Of a DNA stretch of 14,524 nt, positions 7,866 to 13,601 are shown piece by piece. Origin of the DNA: Lewinellaceae bacterium (GTDB taxonomy: Bacteria > Bacteroidota > Bacteroidia > Chitinophagales > Saprospiraceae); assembly GCA_016711435.1 (NCBI GenBank), contig JADJSY010000064.1, forward strand, positions 1 through 14,524, read 5' to 3'. The translations under genes were made by a program, and so were the position numbers. How positions within the stretch are numbered: position 1 is the stretch's first letter; each line of letters starts with the position of its first letter. Under the pieces are notes generated by a model. That model was not told the DNA's origin. It saw nothing but the letters and a program-made list of their open reading frames with translations, and did no database searches.

Positions 7866-8180
7866 TTATTTCTCCATTTTTGAATTAAAAGGGATGCAGC
7901 CATTTACACGTCCCTGCTGGTTGTTGGGAGGGAAAAAAATCGGGGGGGGCCTGGCTGTGAGGATCTCTGTTGCCTCCTTGCCTGTCTGGCGAAGTTGCGC
8001 TAAATTTTGTTCTGTGCAAGCATGGCAATTGTACCGCAGCCATGCTGGGGATTTATCATGGGAGCCTCATCCAGCTTCGAGCAGTTCTTCGTCTTCGAGG
8101 TGGATACCTAACAGGACCGGATTCTGAATGGAAAATGGTACTATGAAGGCCCACAACAATATTCTGAAAAACAGGGACAT
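7866..8180 (-). pseudogene. Possible small ORF interrupted by TGA at 8067-8069
   Basis: A minus-strand frame runs from ATG 8180 to TAA 7866 (105 codons) with one internal TGA. The first 37 codons read as a hydrophobic segment (MSLFFRILLWAFIVPFSI), then an acidic stretch (LEDEELLEAG). After the TGA the frame continues with coding-like text (CHACTEQNLAQLRQTGKEAT) and then crosses a C8 run and a T7 run that may hide further indels. The stop sits 1 nt before the next gene's ATG, the main reason to think it is or was a gene. No ribosome site is visible at 8180. I recognise no family. It fills most of the otherwise gene-free stretch 7865-8286; nothing else is seen there except the promoter at 8221-8249. 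Confidence 0.3.
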
Positions 8181-8220
8181 AGTCTTACTTTTAAACCCAG
8201 CGCAACATGGCATTAATAGC

Positions 8221-8249
8221 TTGCCAGACCATACCTTTAATTGTATGAT
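8221..8249 (+). promoter_or_regulatory. Sigma70-type promoter of the response regulator
   Basis: TTGCCA (8221-8226), a 17-bp spacer and TATGAT (8244-8249) match the consensus at 5 of 6 positions each with ideal spacing. The predicted RNA start, near 8256, gives a leader of about 30 nt before the ATG at 8287. Confidence 0.65.
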
Positions 8250-8286
8250 TGGAAAAAATCAGAGAAAAGAATGAATTGGTAAACCA

Positions 8287-8649
8287 ATGACAAAAATCAT
8301 GATCGTAGACGATGACCAACTTGTTACTCAGCTGCTCGAAAAACTCCTAAAAATGGAGGGGTACGAAACAACCGCAGTAAACGACAGCTCAAAAGCAATT
8401 GAAATAGCAGATTCTGTGAAACCTGATCTTTTCCTATTGGACCTGATGATGCCGCAGCCTGATGGCTTCAAACTTTGCAGAATGCTGCGTCAAACATCAG
8501 ATTTTGTTATAACCCCCATCATCATCATCACCGCCCTGGACGACAGCGACAGCAGAGCGGTTGCATTTGGCGCAGGTGCAAATGATTACATTACCAAACC
8601 GTTCCACCCCGACGAACTCGCCGAAAGAATAAAAGAAGCTCTTCATTAA
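8287..8649 (+). CDS. Single-domain response regulator (CheY-like receiver)
   Basis: A 120-residue receiver domain with nothing attached. The acidic pocket is Asp8-Asp10 (IMIVDDDQ), the phospho-acceptor is Asp52 in FLLDLMMPQPDG, the switch Thr/Ser position is Thr82 in IIITALDD, and the conserved Lys104 is in YITKPFHP. Such stand-alone receivers act as phosphorelay shuttles or on protein targets instead of DNA. No histidine kinase is in the window, so the partner must be elsewhere. The ribosome site is weak (AGAGAAAAG, distant), and the start codon overlaps a small dyad, TTGGT-AA-ACCAA. Monocistronic, with its own promoter and terminator. Confidence 0.92.
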   Translation: MTKIMIVDDDQLVTQLLEKLLKMEGYETTAVNDSSKAIEIADSVKPDLFLLDLMMPQPDGFKLCRMLRQTSDFVITPIIIITALDDSDSRAVAFGAGANDYITKPFHPDELAERIKEALH

Positions 8650-8666
8650 TTCTACTCGCCATAAAC

Positions 8667-8698
8667 AAAAACATGCCCCAAAATTGGGGCATGTTTTT
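8667..8698. terminator. Bidirectional rho-independent terminator
   Basis: ACATGCCCCA pairs with TGGGGCATGT around an AAAT loop, with A4 before and T-run after. It separates the convergent response regulator and cytochrome c genes. Confidence 0.9.
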
Positions 8699-8724
8699 TA
8701 TTGATCTGTTTTCAAACGCACGAA

Positions 8725-9123
8725 TTATTTCAGGGTGCGAATAAAGGAAACCACTTGCCAGATCTGCTCATCGGTCAAAGTGCCTTTCCAGGCAACCATG
8801 CCGGTGCCTTCCTTGCCGGTATTAATGCGCCAGTACAGGAAATCATCACCAGCCGAAACCTGAAGCACAGAAAGATCCTTCGGGGTGGGGTCAAGAGCCG
8901 CACCTGCAGGACCATCACCCTTGCCCAGAGGGCCGTGGCAAGACTCGCAATTGGTCTTGAACACTTCAGCACCAGCCGCAGCAGCATCTGCACCAAGGGG
9001 GTTGGTCTTACCAGCATAATCAGCAGGAACAGGAGCCAGAGTAGCAACCGCATTCGAGCCTCCGCCACATGCTGCAAGAGCGAGCGCGGACAAAACTAAA
9101 ATAGCAAACAAGACTTTCTTCAT
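8725..9123 (-). CDS. Class I c-type cytochrome, lipoprotein
   Basis: A 132-residue exported monohaem cytochrome c. Residues 1-18 are a signal peptide ending in LAAC, with Cys19 probably lipidated. Residues 20-45 are a flexible linker. The haem is attached through CESCH (Cys59, Cys62, His63), the sixth ligand is probably Met109 in EGTGMVAW, and the domain ends with the usual helix DEQIWQVVSFIRTL. It should carry electrons on the outer face of the membrane between a quinol-oxidising complex and a terminal oxidase or similar; the partner is not visible. Two ATGs are adjacent (9124-9126 and 9121-9123); GGAGG is 6 nt from the second and only 3 nt from the first, so I chose 9123. A small membrane protein gene lies 124 bp upstream on the same strand. 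Confidence 0.9.
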   Translation of the reverse strand: MKKVLFAILVLSALALAACGGGSNAVATLAPVPADYAGKTNPLGADAAAAGAEVFKTNCESCHGPLGKGDGPAGAALDPTPKDLSVLQVSAGDDFLYWRINTGKEGTGMVAWKGTLTDEQIWQVVSFIRTLK

Positions 9124-9183
9124 CATATACCTCCAGTTGTTGTAAATATCAATTAGCGGGCAGGATTATATTTGCCTTGTGAA

Positions 9184-9223
9184 ATTATATACAGTGACTT
9201 AAGTTACACATTAAATGTGACAC
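9184..9223 (-). promoter_or_regulatory. Cytochrome c promoter region with 21-bp dyad
   Basis: On the minus strand a TATAAT (9184-9189) lies 61 bp before the start at 9123. Directly upstream is an imperfect palindrome at 9203-9223 (8 of 10 arm positions pair, inner CACATT-A-AATGTG perfect), which covers the place where a -35 would be. This is consistent with activator control, but the regulator is unknown. Confidence 0.35.
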
Positions 9224-9247
9224 TTGTTAGCGGAATACTACACAACT

Positions 9248-9487
9248 CTATTTATTTTTTCGACCACCTTTGGACGCCATTCCCCCGGTCTTTGTCAACT
9301 CGTCGACATCCTTTTTCGCTGACTTTTTCGCCTCATGCTGGACCTCAACCTGCTCCTGTTTTCTGGAGCTTGTCCACCACCCGACAATGATTATTAAGAA
9401 AAAGAAGGCAATCCCAGCCACCAAAAACCATTGAAGCTCCGTATTTGGACCTTCCACGCCTTCAGATAACAAACGCAACGCAAGCAT
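9248..9487 (-). CDS. Small single-helix membrane protein, function unknown
   Basis: A 79-residue protein with one hydrophobic helix (about residues 20-38, QWFLVAGIAFFFLIIIVGWW), a short N-terminal part and a long, highly charged Lys-rich tail (AKKSAKKDVDELTKTGG) likely to lie in the cytoplasm. I do not recognise the family. GGAGG lies 5 nt before the ATG at 9487, and a near-consensus promoter is just upstream. Its position before the cytochrome c gene hints at a role near the electron-transport chain, but the 124-bp gap with a separate promoter makes that weak. Confidence 0.68.
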   Translation of the reverse strand: MLALRLLSEGVEGPNTELQWFLVAGIAFFFLIIIVGWWTSSRKQEQVEVQHEAKKSAKKDVDELTKTGGMASKGGRKNK

Positions 9488-9514
9488 ATCCGCCTCCAGA
9501 AGTTATTTATGTTA

Positions 9515-9543
9515 CTTATAAGTGAAAATAAGGGACATGTCAA
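9515..9543 (-). promoter_or_regulatory. Near-consensus sigma70 promoter
   Basis: Read on the minus strand: a perfect TTGACA (9538-9543), a 17-bp spacer, and TATAAG (9515-9520). It faces the small membrane protein gene; the predicted RNA start is near 9508, about 20 nt before the ATG at 9487. Confidence 0.8.
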
Positions 9544-9549
9544 TTCTTA

Positions 9550-9564
9550 AGGGTAAAATACCCT
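9550..9564. promoter_or_regulatory. 15-bp palindrome over a possible -10
   Basis: AGGGTA-AAA-TACCCT is a perfect dyad with 6-bp arms; it contains TAAAAT (9554-9559), a -10 candidate for the phosphodiesterase gene at 9587. An operator is possible; no known consensus is recognised. Confidence 0.3.
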
Positions 9565-9586
9565 CAACTTATTCTGGAGCTGATTC

Positions 9587-10464
9587 ATGAAACTAAAAAC
9601 ATGGCAAAAAATAGCTGCGATCCTGCTCGTGCTTATCGTTATTCTTCGCTTAATATCAAGACCAGCCATTGAACACCCTATTACGCCGCGGACTTAAACC
9701 TCCCACTCGTCATTGCCCATCAGGGCGGAGACGGCGTCTGGCCTGGCGAAACCATGTTCGCCTACCAAAATGCCGTTGACCTCGGAGTGGATGTGCTTGA
9801 AATGGACATCCACATTACAAAAGACGGCGTACTCGTACTCATGCACGATGAAGCCGTAGACAGAACCACCAACGGCACCGGCGAGATCGAATCCATGACA
9901 TTGGATGAACTCAAGAAGCTGGACGCCGGATACAACTGGTCGCCTGACGACGGCGCTACCTTCCCTTTCCGCGGGCAGGGCATCACCATCCCAACCATGG
10001 AAGAGGTATTTGCCGCCTTTCCGGATACTCACATGACTATCGAGATCAAAAAGACGAATGCTTCAATGGCAAAACCGTTCTGTGAATTGATCCGCAAATA
10101 TGACATGCAGGACAAGGTACTCATCGCTTCCTTCCATGACGACAGGCTCGCCGAATTCCGAGAGGAATGCCCCGAGGTTGCCACATCCAGTGCAAAGAAT
10201 GAGACAACCGCATTTGTCCTGCTTACCAAGCCTTTCCTTGGCAGTTTTTATTCTCCCAAGTTTTTCTCCTTACAAGTGCCCGAAGAATCCGGCGGAATCA
10301 CCGTCATGACACCCGCATTTGTGCAGGCTGCCCACGAGCGCAATCTTGCTGTCGAGCCATGGACGATTAACGACGCTGAAACGATGAAGAAATTCATCGA
10401 TTGGGGTGTGGATGGCATCATCACCGACAGGCCCGACATCATGCTCGAAGTTTTAGGAAGATAA
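9587..10464 (+). CDS. Membrane-anchored glycerophosphodiester phosphodiesterase, frameshifted near 9677
   Basis: The ATG at 9587 (TGGAG 9 nt upstream) begins a frame that stops at 9696; adding one C to the run at 9676-9678 joins it to the long frame and gives a 292-residue protein. Residues 8-23 are a hydrophobic anchor. The GDPD TIM-barrel follows: AHQGGDGVWPGET (44-56) with His45, EMDIHITKDG (72-81) with Glu72 and Asp74, and LMHDE (85-89) with His87, then a strand IEIKK and the C-terminal GVDGIITDRPD. The family hydrolyses glycerophosphodiesters to sn-glycerol-3-phosphate and an alcohol, using a divalent metal. The usual HRG at the start is HQG here. It probably acts outside the membrane or in the envelope. 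Without the fix, an internal start would lose the first catalytic His. Confidence 0.82.
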
Positions 10465-10469
10465 ACCCA

Positions 10470-10547
10470 ATGACAGATTACGAAGACACCGTCAAAAGTA
10501 TCCGTGCTCGGAGAGACGCAAAGACAGCATCAGACCCATTATCTTAA
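10470..10547 (+). pseudogene. 25-codon ORF resembling the N-terminus of a DUF1684 protein
   Basis: The ATG is 5 bp after the phosphodiesterase stop, with AGGAAG about 10 nt upstream. It reads MTDYEDTVKSIRARRDAK and a few more residues ending DPLS, then stops. This resembles the first helix of DUF1684 proteins as I remember them (acidic start, then a 'RxxRDxxxxxxP' helix leading into a 'WL-L-GL' strand). What follows is AT-rich and not coding. It could be a truncated remnant or a chance ORF. Confidence 0.25.
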
Positions 10548-10556
10548 AATTTTTTC

Positions 10557-11114
10557 TTACTCCACCCATGTCACGCGGTCTTCAAACCCCAGCCGCACAT
10601 ACGGGTCAGGATGTACTTCGGGGTAACCAATATAAATAAAACCAACAATATGCTGATCCTCGGCAAAACCTAAAAACTCCTTCACCTTCGCATCATGTGC
10701 GGCGTCACCGGTGCGCCAGATGGCGCCGAGTCCCAGTGCATGGGAGGCGAGCAAAATATTCTGGCAGGCCGCTGAAGCAGCAGAGATATTTTCAACTTCA
10801 TCGATCTTTGTGTCGGCGGGCTTATCTGCGCCAACAGCAATGACCACGGGAGCGCGGAGCGGCAATGCCCGGGGCTTATCCAAACTTTCAGGCGGGGTGG
10901 CAGGATTACGGTCCAAAAAAGAAGCGGCCATCACGTCGCCCAATTTATTTCGCCCATCCCCAGTCAACACCACAAAACGCCAGGGACGCACTTTATGATG
11001 ATTGGGAGCTTGCGCGCCTGCACTCAAAAGTTTTTCGATCACATCGCGCGGCAGGGCATCCTGTTTTACTGTTTTGATCGTCTGTCTTCCATGAATTGCA
11101 TCAAATATTTCCAT
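10557..11114 (-). CDS. Nitroreductase family protein (YdjA-like)
   Basis: A 185-residue flavoprotein of the nitroreductase superfamily. From ATG 11114 (GGAGG 4 nt upstream) the FMN-binding start is IHGRQTIK (7-14), followed by APNHHKVRPWRFVVLTG (36-52), a block with ASAACQNILLASHALGLGAIW, and the end with IVGFIYIGYP. The NHH variant and short length fit the YdjA-like subgroup, which reduces nitro or quinone substrates with NAD(P)H; the natural substrate is not known. A start at 11195 would add 27 unrelated residues and overlap the divergent HDAC gene, so it is rejected. It is divergent from the HDAC-family gene with only 45 bp between starts. Confidence 0.85.
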   Translation of the reverse strand: MEIFDAIHGRQTIKTVKQDALPRDVIEKLLSAGAQAPNHHKVRPWRFVVLTGDGRNKLGDVMAASFLDRNPATPPESLDKPRALPLRAPVVIAVGADKPADTKIDEVENISAASAACQNILLASHALGLGAIWRTGDAAHDAKVKEFLGFAEDQHIVGFIYIGYPEVHPDPYVRLGFEDRVTWVE

Positions 11115-11144
11115 GTTTCCTCCGTCATCCATGACGCTTGCGGG

Positions 11145-11150
11145 TAAAAT
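11145..11150 (+). promoter_or_regulatory. Possible -10 (TAAAAT) just before the HDAC start
   Basis: CGGGTAAAAT ends 9 nt before the ATG at 11160, so transcripts would be leaderless or nearly so, and no ribosome site is visible before the ATG. No clear -35 is seen. Confidence 0.3.
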
Positions 11151-11159
11151 TGTCTTACC

Positions 11160-12197
11160 ATGAAAATATTTTATTCCGAAGAACATCGCAATCATTACCC
11201 GCCTTACGAAGTTTTTGATGGCGGCAAGCGCGTGGAATATTTTGAAAACCCCGACCGAATGGATAGGATATTATCTGCGCTTGGAAAAACGGATTGGGCG
11301 GAATTGACGGAGCCAGAGGATTTTGGACTCGACCCGATCCTGGCTGTACACGACAAAGAGTACATCAATTTTCTCGCCTCATGCTGGACCGAGTGGCTGG
11401 CCTCTGACCCCGAAATTGCTGCCACGCCTGAGCGACATGCCTTCCTGCCCGCCACATTTGCATTGCGCCGAAAAACCCGCCCCACCAGTTCCCTGCACGG
11501 ACGCGGTGGTTATTACATGATGGACTTATCCGCCTGCATTGTAGCAGGGACGTATAAAGCCGCGCTTGCTTCTGCAAATTGCGCATTGAGTGCTGCATCT
11601 TCATCCTTCACCCTTCAAAATTCATCCTTTGCGCTTTGCCGTCCGCCGGGGCACCACGCGGGAAAGGATTATGCGGGTGGATATTGTTTTATAAATAATG
11701 CATCGGTTGCAGCGAACAGGCTTTCATCCAAAGGCAAGGTTGCCTTGTTGGATATTGATTACCACGGCGGCAACGGCACTCAGGATATTTTCTACGAACG
11801 AAGCGATGTGTTCACTATTTCGATTCATGGCGACCCGGATTATGAATATCCACATTACACAGGCTTTGCCGATGAAACAGGTGCAGGCGCCGGACTTGGC
11901 TTTCACAGAAATTTTCCACTTCCCAAAGATACTGGTGACGAAGGCTATCTCGCCGCATTGGATGATGCGCTGGAAATGATTCGAAAATTTGCGCCAAATC
12001 ACCTCGTTCTCTCCACTGGCATGGATACGTTTGACGGCGACCCGCTTGGCAAGTTCCATGTCACTCGTGAAGGTTTTGCAGAAATAGGAAAAAGGATTGC
12101 TGGCTTAAAACTCCCCACAGCCATTATCATGGAAGGCGGTTACGCCAACGAAGCGCTCGGCACGAACGTCACAACTTTATTGGAGAATTTCAAATGA
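11160..12197 (+). CDS. Histone deacetylase-family / acetylpolyamine amidohydrolase
   Basis: A 345-residue zinc amidohydrolase of the arginase-deacetylase fold. Active-site parts are all present: FALCRPPGHHAG (157-168) with His165 and His166, LLDIDYHGGNGTQ (196-208) with metal ligands Asp200 and His202, GMDTFDGDPLG (287-297) with metal ligand Asp289, and MEGGYA (324-329) with the catalytic Tyr328. The family removes acetyl groups from polyamines, acetyl-lysine or related amides; the GDP-DYEYPHYTGF loop resembles acetylpolyamine amidohydrolases more than acetoin-utilisation AcuC, but this is a judgement. A Ser-rich insertion (about residues 140-156) precedes the His-His motif. It overlaps the next gene by 4 bp (ATGA), so the two are translationally coupled. 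Confidence 0.9.
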   Translation: MKIFYSEEHRNHYPPYEVFDGGKRVEYFENPDRMDRILSALGKTDWAELTEPEDFGLDPILAVHDKEYINFLASCWTEWLASDPEIAATPERHAFLPATFALRRKTRPTSSLHGRGGYYMMDLSACIVAGTYKAALASANCALSAASSSFTLQNSSFALCRPPGHHAGKDYAGGYCFINNASVAANRLSSKGKVALLDIDYHGGNGTQDIFYERSDVFTISIHGDPDYEYPHYTGFADETGAGAGLGFHRNFPLPKDTGDEGYLAALDDALEMIRKFAPNHLVLSTGMDTFDGDPLGKFHVTREGFAEIGKRIAGLKLPTAIIMEGGYANEALGTNVTTLLENFK

Positions 12198-12973
12198 GAA
12201 AATACATTGTTGCCTTTCTTTTAATGATTTTACCCTCTCGGCCTGCGGGCCATCTCTTGAAAGAGCAAGTTTCCCTGACCGCAACTGCGAACACAGCAAT
12301 TGCCGCTTCATGGACGCAAACACCTACAGTACCCCCAACCGCCACATTCACACCGACATTCACTCCTACAAATACATCAGTTCCCACAGAGACGCCGACC
12401 CCAACCATCGCCGCAACACCCACATTTGAATTCCCAACGGTCACGGTTAACAAACAGGCTCATTGCCGCTACGGCCCATCTTCAGCTTATTTGCACGCCG
12501 CAGACCTATACCCCGGCGATGTAGGCATGGTAACCGGGCGAGCTTTGTATAGCAGCTGGCTGTACATCAAGTTTGAAAAGATTAATTATTATTGCTGGGT
12601 TTCGCCATCTGTTGTGGATATTGTGGGCGATATCAGTACCATCAAAAAATTCGAACCCAATTTGCAATCCATCGGCAGCAATCAGTACGGCCCGCCTCAA
12701 AATGTGCAAGCCTATCGTGATGGAGATTTCGTTGTCATCTCATGGGATCAAATGGAAATGTCTGATGACAAAGACCGCGGCTACTTGATCGAAGCTTTTG
12801 TCTGCCAGGACGGTGCATACATTTGGTGGACTTTCTCCTTCCCAGACCAGTTCACAACAGAGTACGAAGTAAAAGATGAAGCGGGCTGTGCTGCGGCATC
12901 CTATGGAAGGATATATACCGTTGAAAAACACGGATTTTCCGACCCGGCGGATATTCCGTGGCCGAAGCCATAA
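12194..12973 (+). CDS. SH3b-domain lipoprotein with Fn3-like C-terminus (two compensating frameshifts)
   Basis: About 259 residues. As written the N-terminus is odd (MRKYIVAFLLMILPSRPAG). Adding one T at 12228-12231 and removing one A at 12260-12262 gives ...MIFTLSACGPSLEEQVSLTA, a standard lipoprotein signal with Cys18 in LSAC and a typical post-Cys region, while the downstream frame is unchanged. Residues 40-80 are a Thr/Pro linker (TPTVPPTATFTPT). Residues 82-146 form a bacterial SH3 domain (VNKQAHCRYGPSSAYLHAA, then LYPGDVGMV, WLYIKF and YCWVSPSVV). From 168 onward a beta-rich domain resembles fibronectin type III (PPQNVQAYRDGDFVVISW). It is probably anchored outside the membrane, binding peptidoglycan or protein. 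The start overlaps the HDAC stop by 4 bp; a terminator follows 17 bp after its stop. Confidence 0.75.
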   Translation: MRKYIVAFLLMILPSRPAGHLLKEQVSLTATANTAIAASWTQTPTVPPTATFTPTFTPTNTSVPTETPTPTIAATPTFEFPTVTVNKQAHCRYGPSSAYLHAADLYPGDVGMVTGRALYSSWLYIKFEKINYYCWVSPSVVDIVGDISTIKKFEPNLQSIGSNQYGPPQNVQAYRDGDFVVISWDQMEMSDDKDRGYLIEAFVCQDGAYIWWTFSFPDQFTTEYEVKDEAGCAAASYGRIYTVEKHGFSDPADIPWPKP

Positions 12974-12990
12974 ATTTTTCTTAAATCAAA

Positions 12991-13022
12991 AGCGGACGCT
13001 GATCGCGTCCGCTATATTTTTT
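12991..13022. terminator. Rho-independent terminator
   Basis: AGCGGACGC pairs perfectly with GCGTCCGCT around a TGATC loop, followed by a T-rich tail. It lies between the convergent SH3b lipoprotein and response regulator genes; an upstream A-run makes it partly bidirectional. Confidence 0.88.
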
Positions 13023-13387
13023 CTAGGAGATTACGCCTGCTTTTTTTAGCGCACCTTCGAGCGCATCAATGGTCGCTGGTTTGATCAGCATGGCTTGCGC
13101 GCCGCCTTTGAGTACGTGCTGGCGGGTTTCGGGCTGGTCGTCTGAAGTGATGACGATGACAGGCACTTTCATCAAACGCGGTTCGCGGCGAATGTACGCG
13201 AGAACTTCCGGTTCCGTCCACGCCGGGCATGTTGATGTCGAGACAAACAAAGCGGGATCGTCCCTAACACGGCCATTGCGGGGCTGAGCCGTACGCAACT
13301 TTCGATGGCAACTCCAATACTTCCAAACATTTGCCGCAAGGCATCCGCAGTTTGTCTATTATCGTCGATGATTAAGCCTTCTGACAT
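13023..13387 (-). CDS. Response regulator receiver protein (three single-base frameshifts)
   Basis: The ATG at 13387 has GGAGGT 5 nt upstream and begins MSEGLIIDDNRQTADALRQ, with the acidic pocket in IIDDN. The frame then breaks three times: one base missing at the CCC of 13262-13264, one missing near 13241-13245, and one extra near 13208-13209. Repairing these gives a 121-residue receiver that reads DDPALFV, then LDINMPGVDGTEVLAYIRRE with the phospho-acceptor Asp, then PVIVITSDDQP (switch Thr) and AMLIKPATID (conserved Lys). It would be a stand-alone receiver like the one at 8287, though only distantly similar. As written, no frame encodes a working protein, because the Asp motif is in a third frame. 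Sequencing error is likely; decay is possible. Confidence 0.72.
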
Positions 13388-13601
13388 GAGACCTCCAAAA
13401 CAAGTGTAGCCTGTCGCAGACACGTCCTTAATTTTCAGTTGAGTTACTGCCTCTCGAAACCGGGACCCGCTGACAGGTCAGAAAAAGAGGCGTGAGTGGT
13501 TTATCAAAACTTGAATGAGTATACTCGCCATGAGAATAGCCTGCAATGGACTCACAGGGATTGCCATCAAATTCAAATGATGCCCAAACGCCGAGCTATG
13601 T

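Noticed and set aside
8067..8069. TGA as a selenocysteine codon in the 7866-8180 frame
   Set aside because: No redox motif surrounds it, I see no clear stem-loop just downstream, and neighbouring genes are also broken; a substitution or error is simpler.
7858..8127. An 89-codon plus-strand ORF in the otherwise empty region
   Set aside because: It starts from TTG without a ribosome site, has a Ser7 run and unnatural composition, and is antisense to a better minus-strand frame; treated as a shadow.
11724..12059. Minus-strand ORFs inside the HDAC gene
   Set aside because: Antisense shadows; the plus-strand frame has every catalytic residue.
13470..13481. Dyad CTGAC-AG-GTCAG, and palindrome GAGTATACTC at 13517-13526, between the response regulator and aminotransferase genes
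   Set aside because: Both are short enough to arise by chance, and no promoter element is properly spaced around them.
13530..13580. A 16-codon plus-strand ORF just after a TATACT box
   Set aside because: Too short, no ribosome site, resembles nothing, and converges on the aminotransferase gene.
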